Origin: Bacteroidales bacterium UBA4912
GTDB taxonomy: Bacteria; Bacteroidota; Bacteroidia; Bacteroidales; Dysgonomonadaceae
NCBI GenBank assembly: GCA_002398875.1
Contig: DHCC01000015.1
Coordinates: 21,748 to 56,962 of the forward strand
DNA: 35,215 bases
Direction: 5' to 3'
Made by a program: the position numbers and the translations under genes. Position 1 is the first letter of the stretch; each line of letters starts with the position of its first letter. The notes under the pieces were generated by a model. The model worked only from the letters and a program-made list of their open reading frames with translations, was not told the origin of the DNA and ran no database searches. This document shows positions 24,947-33,116 of the stretch, one piece after another.

Positions 24947-26287
24947 ATGCCTGATACCCATTCATCTCCAAAACCAACTTTAAGATTAATTGATGCCATA
25001 GTACTGATTATTGGAATTGTTGTGGGAGCAGGAATTTTCAGAACCCCTTCTGTTGTTGCATCACACGCACCTGATAACTTTTGGTTTTTAACAGCTTGGC
25101 TGCTGGGAGGTGTAATTTCACTTGTTGGAGCACTTTGTTACTCAGAGTTGAGTTCTGCATTTCCAAATGCCGGAGGAGATTACCACTTTTTGAAACTAGC
25201 TTACGGTAAAAACTTTTCATTTCTTTTCGCCTGGTCACGAGTCACTGTAACACAAACCGGATCAATTGCCATACTTGCCTATATTGCAGGTGACTACCTT
25301 TCACAACTATTCCCATTAGGAGTTTACTCATCAACCTACTACTCAATAATTATTATTTTCATTCTGACACTTATCAATATTCTAGGAATTAAATTTGGTA
25401 CGGGAATACAGAAATTTTTACTTTCGTTGCAGTTGATATGTATATTAATTATTGTTTTTGCCGGTCTCCTTACAGTACCTGTAGATACTATTGTGATTAA
25501 TGAACTTCAAACAGGTATAAATGGATCTTCAACAGCTACGATTAGCTTGGCTTTGATTTTTGTTCTTCTTACATACGGCGGTTGGAATGAAGCAGCATAC
25601 ATATCTTCTGAACTCAAAACAGGAAGCAAAAAAATGGCGCTGGTTCTGATATTAAGCATACTTATCATAACTGTTATTTATTTGCTGATAAACATGGCAT
25701 TTTTGCGCGTTTTGGGACTGGAAGGTATTGCCTCCTCAGATGCTGTAGGAGTTGATATGATGAGAGCAACTCTCGGTGAAAAAGGCGTTTTTTTAATTGG
25801 TATACTTGTAGTATTATCAGCACTCTCTTCACTCAATACAACTATATTTACAGGAGCCAGAACTAACTATGCACTCGGAAAAGATTTCGTCACACTATCT
25901 TTCCTGGGAAAATGGAATAGTGAAAAATCTGCCCCGGTAAACTCTCTTATATTACAGGGAGCTATAGCGATAACTTTGGTAATATTTGGTGCATTCACTC
26001 GCAACGGTTTTGAGTCAATGGTAGATTTTACTGCACCAGTATTCTGGTTTTTCTTTTTATTTACCGGTATCAGCCTTTTCGTACTAAGAAAAAAATATTC
26101 CGATACGCCAAGACCTTTCAAAGTTCCTCTCTATCCGTTAACACCAATTATTTTTGTAGTTTTTTGTGCCTACATGCTTTATTCAAGCCTTACATTTACA
26201 GGAATAGGCTCTCTGGTAGGAATAGTAATATTGTTTTTAGGCTGGTTATTTTCCCTCATTTTCAGAATAAGGAAACAAAATAAATAA
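24947..26287 (+). CDS. APC-family amino acid permease
   Basis: 446 residues with about twelve hydrophobic segments. The first helix, VLIIGIVVGAGIFRTPS, is the unwound substrate-binding helix signature of the APC superfamily, and helix 6 is LIFVLLTYGGWNEAAYISSE. LSSLNTTIFTGARTNYAL and PRPFKVPLYPLTP towards the C-terminus also fit the LAT/APC branch. Substrate not predictable. It stands alone with its own promoter. Confidence 0.92.
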   Translation: MPDTHSSPKPTLRLIDAIVLIIGIVVGAGIFRTPSVVASHAPDNFWFLTAWLLGGVISLVGALCYSELSSAFPNAGGDYHFLKLAYGKNFSFLFAWSRVTVTQTGSIAILAYIAGDYLSQLFPLGVYSSTYYSIIIIFILTLINILGIKFGTGIQKFLLSLQLICILIIVFAGLLTVPVDTIVINELQTGINGSSTATISLALIFVLLTYGGWNEAAYISSELKTGSKKMALVLILSILIITVIYLLINMAFLRVLGLEGIASSDAVGVDMMRATLGEKGVFLIGILVVLSALSSLNTTIFTGARTNYALGKDFVTLSFLGKWNSEKSAPVNSLILQGAIAITLVIFGAFTRNGFESMVDFTAPVFWFFFLFTGISLFVLRKKYSDTPRPFKVPLYPLTPIIFVVFCAYMLYSSLTFTGIGSLVGIVILFLGWLFSLIFRIRKQNK

Positions 26288-26408
26288 ATAATTTCAGAAC
26301 TTATTTAAGCAATTATCTGTTTACCAATTAAATCAAGTAAACTTATTTACACAGTTAAGGTCAATTTTATCATAAAGTATTCCTTGAAAATTTTTTAAAT
26401 AAGAAAGT

Positions 26409-26939
26409 ATGAAACTATTAAGTTACCTGTTCTTTTCATTTTTTGTAATGGGAAGTATGCAATTAAATGCGCAGCATATTGTATTAGATGTCCCTTATGT
26501 ACCTACACCTCAGAATGTTGTAGACGGCATGCTTGAGCTAGCTGACGTAAAAAAAGGAGAAGTTGTGTATGATTTAGGTTGTGGAGATGGTCGAATAGTT
26601 ATTACAGCTGCAAAAAAGTTTGGTGCAACCGGTATAGGAGTTGATCTTAATCCAGAAAGGATCAAAGAAGCAAATGCCAATGCTGTCGAAGCAAATGTTG
26701 AGGATAAAGTAAAATTCTATGAAGGAAATCTATTTGATTTTGATTTCAGCAAGGCTGATGTACTTACACTTTACCTTCTTCCAGACGTTAATCTAACATT
26801 AAAACCTAAGATACAGGAAGAAATGAAGCCTGGTAGTCGTGTAGTATCACACGCTTTTTCAATGGGTGACTGGGAACCGGATCAAGAAATTACTGTAGAT
26901 GGCAGAACTGTATATCTATGGATTATTCCTGACAAATAA
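26409..26939 (+). CDS. class I SAM-dependent methyltransferase with signal peptide
   Basis: 176 residues. An N-terminal hydrophobic segment LLSYLFFSFFVMGSMQLNAQ looks like a Sec signal with cleavage before Gln22. Then DVPYVPTPQNVVDGMLELA and motif I DLGCGDGR (55-62), with the acidic ribose-binding residue D79 (GVDLNPERI). The domain is complete but small and lacks a substrate-recognition insertion. Homologues with VPTP at this place and exported N-termini occur in several phyla as far as I recall. Export of a SAM enzyme is biochemically odd because SAM is cytoplasmic, so the protein may stay membrane-tethered or act otherwise. Confidence 0.85.
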   Translation: MKLLSYLFFSFFVMGSMQLNAQHIVLDVPYVPTPQNVVDGMLELADVKKGEVVYDLGCGDGRIVITAAKKFGATGIGVDLNPERIKEANANAVEANVEDKVKFYEGNLFDFDFSKADVLTLYLLPDVNLTLKPKIQEEMKPGSRVVSHAFSMGDWEPDQEITVDGRTVYLWIIPDK

Positions 26940-27008
26940 AGGACAATTATATTACTCGTCATATTTTCGGTTCTATTTCAGGACTATACAATCCATACCA
27001 AATTCTAA

Positions 27009-27078
27009 CAAACTCCGTACAAACTCCTAACATACCTTATATAAATATGAGGATCATTAGGAGTTGGTTAGGAGTTGG
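27009..27078. repeat. large imperfect inverted repeat upstream of pyrK
   Basis: A 22-nt left arm (27009-27030) and right arm (27057-27078) pair at 18 of 22 positions. The right arm is itself a tandem repeat of TTAGGAGTTGG, and the left arm holds two copies of CAAACTCC. The 26-nt interior carries another dyad, CCTTATAT (27035-27042) and ATATGAGG (27045-27052). It lies between the methyltransferase stop and the pyrK promoter, with no T-run. Candidates: terminator-like structure, cruciform, or a miniature repeat element. Confidence 0.65.
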
Positions 27079-27160
27079 TAGGTAATTTCTACGTGCTTGG
27101 TAGTTACTAAATATTGATTTTGTACAGTTTTTGAAACATTCTAATCCATAACAATTACAC

Positions 27161-27192
27161 ATTGCTGAATTAAAAATTAAGATGTACTTTTG
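27161..27192 (+). promoter_or_regulatory. putative pyrK-pyrD promoter
   Basis: TACTTTTG (27185-27192) matches TAnnTTTG, and ATTG (27161-27164) sits 20 nt upstream as a near-match of the -33 TTTG. It predicts a transcript from about 27199, which excludes the in-frame TTG at 27190 as start of pyrK. Confidence 0.55.
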
Positions 27193-27213
27193 TATTCAAT
27201 AATATTATTCACG

Positions 27214-27987
27214 ATGAAAGTACTCGATTTTACCGTACGCTCGAATGAATCATTAAACGATAAAAATCATCTGATCAAAGTTGTTCCTGCTAACAATGAA
27301 CCGTTACCCGAAATATTTCCCGGTCAGTTTGTTCAGATATTGGTTAATAATTCTCCCGACGTATTCCTAAGAAGACCTGTTTCAGTTAATTTTACTGATG
27401 TGATTAACAACGAATTATGGATGTTAATTAAACGAGTTGGTGAGGGAACAGAAAAAATATGTGATCTGTCAACAGGCGATAATATGAACCTTATATTTCC
27501 CTTAGGAAATTCCTTTTCGATTCCTGATAAAAATATCAACACTTTACTTATTGGAGGAGGTGTTGGTACTGCTCCATTACTTTTCCTTGGAAAAAAACTA
27601 ACTGAAAAAGGTTTTAAACCGAATTTCCTGCTTGGAGGGCGTACTAAAACAGACATATTACAATTGTCAGATTTTGAACAGTTTGGAGATGTTTATTGTA
27701 CAACAGAAGATGGTTCATTTGGCGAGAAGGGATTTGTGACCGACCACTCAGTGTTACAAAATAAGAACTACGACTTCATTTACACATGCGGCCCCAAACC
27801 AATGATGGTATCTGTTGCTAAATATGCAAATGCAAATGGAATTGAATGTGAGGCATCATTGGAAAACCTTATGGCATGTGGTTTTGGTGCATGTTTATGC
27901 TGTGTGGAAAAAACTGTCAGAGGTAATGTTTGCACATGCACAGAAGGACCCGTCTTCAATATAAAAGAATTAACATGGCTCGATTAG
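27214..27987 (+). CDS. pyrK: dihydroorotate dehydrogenase B electron-transfer subunit
   Basis: 257 residues from ATG 27214. FAD domain with RRPVSV (53-58), NAD-binding IGGGVGTAPLLFLG (113-126), and a C-terminal [2Fe-2S] site: C222, C227, C230 and C242 in MACGFGACLCC and CTCTEGPVF. It passes electrons from PyrD to NAD+ in pyrimidine synthesis. pyrD begins 13 bp before its end, so the two are co-translated. A cytosolic complex with PyrD is expected. Confidence 0.94.
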   Translation: MKVLDFTVRSNESLNDKNHLIKVVPANNEPLPEIFPGQFVQILVNNSPDVFLRRPVSVNFTDVINNELWMLIKRVGEGTEKICDLSTGDNMNLIFPLGNSFSIPDKNINTLLIGGGVGTAPLLFLGKKLTEKGFKPNFLLGGRTKTDILQLSDFEQFGDVYCTTEDGSFGEKGFVTDHSVLQNKNYDFIYTCGPKPMMVSVAKYANANGIECEASLENLMACGFGACLCCVEKTVRGNVCTCTEGPVFNIKELTWLD

Positions 27988-28886
27988 AAGTAAAAATTGG
28001 TGATCTGAAGCTGAAAAATCCGGTGACAACAGCATCGGGCACTTTTGGATATGGAACTGAGTATAAGGATTTTATTGATCTGGGTTGCCTTGGTGGTATT
28101 TTTGTAAAAGGTACAACACTTGAACCGCGTCAGGGTAATGAATATCCCAGAATGGCTGAAACACCTTCGGGAATGCTCAACTCAGTAGGGCTTCAGAATA
28201 AGGGTGTAGACTATTTTGTAGAACATCTTTATCCCGTAATCAAGGAATACGACACAAATATTATTGTGAATGTTTCAGGATCTACAATAGAGGATTATGT
28301 TGAATGTGCAGAAAAACTTGCTGACCTTGACAAAATGCCTGCGATTGAATTAAATATTTCTTGCCCAAACGTAAAAGAAGGCGGAATGTCATTCGGCGTA
28401 TCATGTGAGTCAGCAGCAAAAGTTACCAGAGCTGTGCGTGATGTTTTTCCAAAAGCTATGATAGTCAAGTTGTCCCCAAATGTTACAAGTATTAGTGACA
28501 TAGCTCTTGCCGTTGAAGGTGCAGGTGCTGATGCAGTATCACTTGTAAACACTTTCTTGGGTATGGCTATCGATATTGAGACTAAAAAGCCTAAACTTTC
28601 AACAATAACCGGAGGACTTTCCGGACCATGTATAAAACCTATAGCAGTGAGAATGGTTTGGGAGGTTTATAATGCAGTGAAAGTGCCAATTATTGGAATG
28701 GGCGGAATTAGCAACTGGCAAGATGCCATTGAGTTTATCCTTGCCGGCTCATCAGCAATACAAGTTGGAACATACAATTTTATAGATCCTACAATATCAG
28801 TAAAGATTGTTAAAGGGATTGAAGAATATCTCGACAGACATAATATTGCTTCTGTTGGAGATCTTGTTGGTCAAATGTGCAAATAA
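27975..28886 (+). CDS. pyrD: dihydroorotate dehydrogenase (class 1B) catalytic subunit
   Basis: 303 residues from MARLEVKIGDLKLKNPV. It shows TASGTFGYGTEY (19-30), the catalytic Cys130 in NISCPNVKEGG, which is the base of class 1 enzymes, and the FMN-phosphate loop GMGGISNWQDAIEFILAG. Oxidises dihydroorotate to orotate, passing electrons to PyrK. A longer frame from 27930 overlaps pyrK deeply and starts before the family N-terminus, so ATG 27975 is chosen. Confidence 0.96.
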   Translation: MARLEVKIGDLKLKNPVTTASGTFGYGTEYKDFIDLGCLGGIFVKGTTLEPRQGNEYPRMAETPSGMLNSVGLQNKGVDYFVEHLYPVIKEYDTNIIVNVSGSTIEDYVECAEKLADLDKMPAIELNISCPNVKEGGMSFGVSCESAAKVTRAVRDVFPKAMIVKLSPNVTSISDIALAVEGAGADAVSLVNTFLGMAIDIETKKPKLSTITGGLSGPCIKPIAVRMVWEVYNAVKVPIIGMGGISNWQDAIEFILAGSSAIQVGTYNFIDPTISVKIVKGIEEYLDRHNIASVGDLVGQMCK

Positions 28887-28960
28887 ACCAACGAACTGAT
28901 TGATAAGTGATTCAATATTAACTAAAATGCTATCATAATGTATTATAACATGTCTATCTG

Positions 28961-28991
28961 TTTGACAAAATGAAAAAATATTATATCTTTG
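28961..28991 (+). promoter_or_regulatory. asnA promoter (TTTG-N19-TATCTTTG)
   Basis: TTTG at 28961-28964 and TATCTTTG at 28984-28991 with a 19-nt spacer are an exact match to the Bacteroidetes consensus. Start of transcription near 28998, leader about 23 nt. This also shows that asnA-ung is separate from pyrKD. Confidence 0.8.
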
Positions 28992-29020
28992 TTCATTAAA
29001 ACAGATACTCAAAAAATAAT

Positions 29021-30073
29021 ATGATTATTCAGGCTATGCCAAATTTGCAAATCCCAAGCGACTATGTTCCAATGCTTAATCTTAAGCAAACCGAACTGGG
29101 AATAAAAAACATCAAAGATTTCTTTCAGGTAAATCTATCATCAGAATTACGTTTGCGACGGGTGACCGCACCTCTTTTTGTGGAAAGTGGCACCGGAATA
29201 AATGACGACCTGAATGGTGTGGAGCGTCCTGTTCGCTTTCCTATAAAGGATATGAATGATAAAAGTGCTGAGATCGTTCATTCACTTGCCAAATGGAAAC
29301 GCATGACCCTTGCCGATTATGAAATTGAAGAGGGTTTTGGCATTTATACTGATATGAATGCCATTCGTGCAGATGAAGAATTAGACAATATCCATTCTCT
29401 TTATGTTGATCAATGGGATTGGGAACTAGTTATTGGCGAAAAAGACAGAACAATTAGTTTTCTAAAACAGATTGTAAGGAGAATATACGCAGCAATGCTT
29501 CGTACAGAGTATCTGGTATTTGAGCTGTTCCCTACAATAAAGCCACAGCTACCTTGCGAAATAACATTCATTCATTCAGAAGAACTTCTCCAGAAGTATC
29601 CTGACTTGAATGAAAAACAGCGCGAAGATGCCATAACCAAGGAGTTTGGAGCAGTTTTTGTTATGGGTATAGGCGCGCCACTTTCAAACGGAAAACCACA
29701 CGATGGGCGTGCTCCTGACTATGATGATTGGAGTACAATTAACGACGATGGATATCAGGGACTTAATGGCGATCTATTAATGTGGAACCCTGTTTTAAAA
29801 AAGGCCGTTGAGATGTCATCCATGGGAATACGTGTTAATGCAGAAACACTTGAGAGACAACTAAAATCACTTGGTCAGGAACATAGACTATCATTATATT
29901 TTCATAAGCGACTGATGAATAACGAATTACCCTTGTCTATTGGCGGAGGCATTGGTCAGTCACGTTTATGCATGTACTATCTTCGCAAAGCACACATAGG
30001 TGAAATACAATCAAGTATATGGCCTCACGAAATGAAAGAAGAAGCACGTAAAAGAGGTGTTTTCCTAATTTAG
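29021..30073 (+). CDS. asnA: aspartate-ammonia ligase
   Basis: 350 residues, class II synthetase-like enzyme that makes asparagine from aspartate, ammonia and ATP. LNLKQTELGIKNIKDFF, LSSELRLRRVTAPLF, GINDDLNGVERPVRFPIKDM, VHSLAKWKRMTLADYEI, IYTDMNAIRADEELDN and GGGIGQSRLCMYYLRKAHIGE are family landmarks, and length is normal. The N-terminus could start at ATG 29021 or 29036; 29021 follows the leader predicted from the promoter. ung follows 14 bp later. Confidence 0.95.
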   Translation: MIIQAMPNLQIPSDYVPMLNLKQTELGIKNIKDFFQVNLSSELRLRRVTAPLFVESGTGINDDLNGVERPVRFPIKDMNDKSAEIVHSLAKWKRMTLADYEIEEGFGIYTDMNAIRADEELDNIHSLYVDQWDWELVIGEKDRTISFLKQIVRRIYAAMLRTEYLVFELFPTIKPQLPCEITFIHSEELLQKYPDLNEKQREDAITKEFGAVFVMGIGAPLSNGKPHDGRAPDYDDWSTINDDGYQGLNGDLLMWNPVLKKAVEMSSMGIRVNAETLERQLKSLGQEHRLSLYFHKRLMNNELPLSIGGGIGQSRLCMYYLRKAHIGEIQSSIWPHEMKEEARKRGVFLI

Positions 30074-30087
30074 AATTTGTTATATTC

Positions 30088-30750
30088 ATGCATGTAAATA
30101 TTGAAGAAAGCTGGATAGAACAGTTAAAAGAAGAATTTGATAAACCTTATTTTCAACGGTTAACAGACTTTGTACGTAATGAATACGCAACAAAAACCGT
30201 TTATCCTCCTGCAAAATTAATATTCAATGCCTTTGATTCATGTCCTTTTGATGATGTGAAGGTTATTATTGTGGGACAAGATCCTTATCATGAGCCTGGT
30301 CAGGCTCATGGGTTATGTTTCTCTGTAAATGACGGAATAAAAATACCACCATCTCTTGTAAATATTTATAAGGAAATACGGGACGACTTGGGTAAGGAAA
30401 TTCCTATCTCAGGTAATCTTGAACGATGGGCAAAACAGGGAGTCCTACTGCTCAATGCAACTTTAACAGTTAGGGCTCACATAGCCGGATCGCATCAGAA
30501 CAAAGGTTGGGAAGAGTTTACCGATACTGTTATCAGGTGTCTTTCTGAAGAGCGTGAGCATCTGGTATTTATCCTTTGGGGAGCTTATGCACAACGCAAA
30601 GGTGCATCAATTGATACTTCCCGACACCTAGTACTAAAGTCTCCTCATCCTTCACCTCTTTCTGCACACAGAGGATTTTTCGGGAACAAACATTTCAGTA
30701 CAGCAAACAAATATCTTATTGCTAAAGGAAAAAAACCCATAGACTGGTAA
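30088..30750 (+). CDS. ung: uracil-DNA glycosylase
   Basis: 220 residues, family 1 UDG. The catalytic water-activating motif GQDPYHEPGQAHGLCFSV has D65 and H68, and the DNA-intercalation loop HPSPLSAHRGFFG carries the catalytic His. It excises uracil from DNA. It follows asnA at 14 bp in the same transcript. The left arm of its terminator lies within the last codons. Confidence 0.96.
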   Translation: MHVNIEESWIEQLKEEFDKPYFQRLTDFVRNEYATKTVYPPAKLIFNAFDSCPFDDVKVIIVGQDPYHEPGQAHGLCFSVNDGIKIPPSLVNIYKEIRDDLGKEIPISGNLERWAKQGVLLLNATLTVRAHIAGSHQNKGWEEFTDTVIRCLSEEREHLVFILWGAYAQRKGASIDTSRHLVLKSPHPSPLSAHRGFFGNKHFSTANKYLIAKGKKPIDW

Positions 30751-30770
30751 TTTTAGTCCGCGGGTTTTTT
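30731..30770 (+). terminator. terminator overlapping the end of ung
   Basis: AAAAACCC (30731-30738) pairs with GGGTTTTT (30762-30769), with an inner GACT/AGTC stem (30742-30745 and 30755-30758). T-run after it on the plus strand and A-run before it, so it can stop transcription both ways between ung and the convergent sufB. Confidence 0.75.
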
Positions 30771-30805
30771 AGATAATTATAATAATTTCCGGAAAGCTTT
30801 TCAAA

Positions 30806-32266
30806 TTATCCAACACTTCCCTCAAGAGAAATCTGCAGAAGTTTTTGAGCTTCTACGGCAAACTCCATAGGCAGTTTATTAACCACCTCTTTTACATAAC
30901 CATTTACTATAAGTCCTATAGCCTCCTCTTCACCTAAACCGCGCTGGTTACAGTAGAATATCTGATCTTCACTGATTTTTGATGTAGTAGCCTCATGTTC
31001 AAGGACTGCACTTGGGTGTTGTATATCAGTATAAGGAAAAGTATGAGCTCCACAGTGATCGGTTAGAAGTAAGCTGTCACACTGAGAGTGATTGCGGGCG
31101 TTTTCAGCCTTCTTTGTCACTTTTACAAGTCCACGATAACTATTCTGACTGCTTCCTGCAGAAATACCCTTAGAAACGATTCTACTACGGGTATTCTTAC
31201 CAATATGTATCATTTTGGTACCTGTGTCAGCCTGTTGGAAATTATTTGTTACAGCAACTGAGTAGAATTCCCCTACAGAATTGTCACCGGCAAGTATGCA
31301 CGAAGGATATTTCCAGGTAATTGCAGAACCGGTTTCAACCTGTGTCCATGAAATTTTAGAGTTCTTACCCTTACAAATACCTCTTTTAGTAACAAAATTA
31401 TATACTCCACCTTTACCATTTTTATCACCGGGATACCAGTTCTGTACTGTTGAGTATTTTACTTCCGCGTTATCCAGAGCTATAATCTCCACTATAGCTG
31501 CATGAAGTTGGTTTTCGTCACGCATAGGGGCAGTACAACCTTCCAGGTAACTCACGTAAGAGTCATCGTCGGCAATAATAAGTGTACGTTCAAACTGTCC
31601 TGTATTTGCTGTATTGATACGAAAATATGTTGATAATTCCATCGGGCAACGTACACCTTTAGGAATGTAAACAAATGATCCGTCACTAAATACAGCAGAA
31701 TTTAGAGCTCCAAAATAGTTATCTTTATAAGGCACTACACTGCCCAAGTACTTTCTTACCAGATCAGGGTGATGTTTAACAGCTTCACTGAATGAACAAA
31801 AGATAATACCTTTTTCAGCAAGCACCTCTTTAAAAGTTGTTTTAATGGAAACACTATCCATAACAGCATCAACAGCAACACCCGTAAGTTGCTTCTGTTC
31901 ATCGAGCGGAATTCCCAAACGTTCGAAAGTTTTCAGAAGTTCAGGATCCACTTCATCAAGACTCTTAGGATTTTTCTTTTTAGAAGGATCTGCATAATAA
32001 ATCATGTCTTGATAATCAATTTCCGGAATTTTAAGATGTGCCCAGTCAGGCATTTCCATTGTCAGCCAGTGATTATAAGACTTTAGTCTGAATTCCAGTA
32101 GCCATTCAGGCTCTTCCTTCTGTTCTGATATATGTCTGATTACATCCTCATTTAGTCCTTTATCAATTACGTATGTCTCTACGTCAGTGGTAAATCCATA
32201 TTTATAATCCTGATTTGTTAAATCGGACAGTATTTTATCTTGATCTAATTCTTGCATATTTCTCAA
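30806..32266 (-). CDS. sufB: Fe-S cluster assembly scaffold protein SufB
   Basis: 486 residues. The beta-helix SUF core shows KGVRCPMELSTYFRINTANTGQ, LEGCTAPMRDENQLHAAIVE, NWYPGDKNGKGGVYNFVTKRG and ENARNHSQCDSLLLTDHCGA, all typical of SufB, which builds Fe-S clusters with SufC and SufD. Length is normal and the frame is intact. Neither sufC nor sufD follows: the gene ends 36 bp before the terminator and the convergent ung. It has its own upstream promoter. Confidence 0.96.
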   Translation of the reverse strand: MRNMQELDQDKILSDLTNQDYKYGFTTDVETYVIDKGLNEDVIRHISEQKEEPEWLLEFRLKSYNHWLTMEMPDWAHLKIPEIDYQDMIYYADPSKKKNPKSLDEVDPELLKTFERLGIPLDEQKQLTGVAVDAVMDSVSIKTTFKEVLAEKGIIFCSFSEAVKHHPDLVRKYLGSVVPYKDNYFGALNSAVFSDGSFVYIPKGVRCPMELSTYFRINTANTGQFERTLIIADDDSYVSYLEGCTAPMRDENQLHAAIVEIIALDNAEVKYSTVQNWYPGDKNGKGGVYNFVTKRGICKGKNSKISWTQVETGSAITWKYPSCILAGDNSVGEFYSVAVTNNFQQADTGTKMIHIGKNTRSRIVSKGISAGSSQNSYRGLVKVTKKAENARNHSQCDSLLLTDHCGAHTFPYTDIQHPSAVLEHEATTSKISEDQIFYCNQRGLGEEEAIGLIVNGYVKEVVNKLPMEFAVEAQKLLQISLEGSVG

Positions 32267-32355
32267 ATATTAAAGAAGCATTTATATAATGAATAACAGG
32301 AATAAATAAATCATTCCATATTATTTCAAACAACCTTTTATAAGTTTTGTTTATG

Positions 32356-32363
32356 CAAAGATA
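32356..32363 (-). promoter_or_regulatory. putative -7 box for sufB
   Basis: TATCTTTG on the minus strand, 90 bp before the sufB ATG. A TTTG upstream is only 11 nt away, so the -33 element is not supported. The remaining divergent gap to the YceI gene is featureless to me. Confidence 0.5.
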
Positions 32364-32465
32364 AAGCTTTTTCGCAAATAATCTTTCATAGTGCTGAGCC
32401 AGTGAACAAATAACCAGTCAAAAATGTTAAATGGACTAAAACAACTAATTTAAAAAATTTTGAAT

Positions 32466-33035
32466 ATGAAGAAAATATTACTGTTTTTTGTAGCACTTTT
32501 AACCGGATTAAGCTTAATTGCTCAATCACAATATAAAATAGACCCGGCCCATTCATCAGTTAATTTCAAGGTAAAACATAGTGGTATCACATTTGTGAAT
32601 GGTAAATTCGAAAAATTCGATGGTGGTATAATAGGTAGTATGAGTAATCCGGAACAAGCACGAGTGTTTTTCAATGTAGACATTGCTAGCATAAATACTA
32701 GTGTTAAAATGCGCGACGACCATTTACTCAGTGCGGATTTCTTTGAAGTGGCAAAGTTTCCTTCTATGACTTTCGAAAGCACATCAATTGAAAAAGTTTC
32801 AGATGAGAACTACAAGTTGAATGGTAAACTACAGATAAAAGATGTTACAAGAGACGTTACTTTTGATGTTGTTTATGGTGGTTCAGTTGTAGGTCAGAAT
32901 GGGACTGAAGTTGTAGGTTTTATTGCTAAGAATACAATTAACCGCCTCGACTACAACATCAATTATGATCCCGATGGAGCAGGAATAGGAAAAGAAGTAC
33001 ACATAACGCTCTACCTTGAGTTTAAAAAAGAGTAG
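32466..33035 (+). CDS. YceI family exported lipid-binding protein
   Basis: 189 residues from ATG 32466; the in-frame TTG 32460 is rejected. Signal peptide MKKILLFFVALLTGLSLIAQ, then the YceI lipocalin-like barrel: YKIDPAHSSVNFKVKHSGIT, ISAxxxxINT-type ASINTSVKMRDDHLLSADFF, FPSMTFESTSIEKVSDENYK, KLQIKDVTRDVTFDV and ANTINRLDY-like AKNTINRLDYNINYD. YceI proteins bind polyisoprenoids such as octaprenyl compounds in the periplasm; the ligand here is unknown. Monocistronic, ended by a shared terminator. Confidence 0.92.
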   Translation: MKKILLFFVALLTGLSLIAQSQYKIDPAHSSVNFKVKHSGITFVNGKFEKFDGGIIGSMSNPEQARVFFNVDIASINTSVKMRDDHLLSADFFEVAKFPSMTFESTSIEKVSDENYKLNGKLQIKDVTRDVTFDVVYGGSVVGQNGTEVVGFIAKNTINRLDYNINYDPDGAGIGKEVHITLYLEFKKE

Positions 33036-33064
33036 TATTGATAAGAGTCACAACATATTACATA

Positions 33065-33098
33065 AAAAAGGCCGGTATTAAACCGGCTTTTGTTATTT
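33065..33098. terminator. bidirectional terminator between YceI and DUF3298 genes
   Basis: GCCGGT (33071-33076) pairs with ACCGGC (33082-33087), loop of 5, flanked by an A-run on the left and a T-run on the right, so it works on both strands for the convergent genes. Confidence 0.85.
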
Positions 33099-33116
33099 TT
33101 TATTTCTTTCGTAAGA

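Noticed and set aside
26319..26342. GTTTAC/GTAAAC dyad before the methyltransferase as another site of the HTH regulator
   Set aside because: It lacks the ACAnnTGT core and is short enough to occur by chance in AT-rich DNA.
28797..29012. 71-codon minus-strand frame over the end of pyrD and the asnA promoter
   Set aside because: It is antisense to the conserved pyrD end and covers a consensus promoter.
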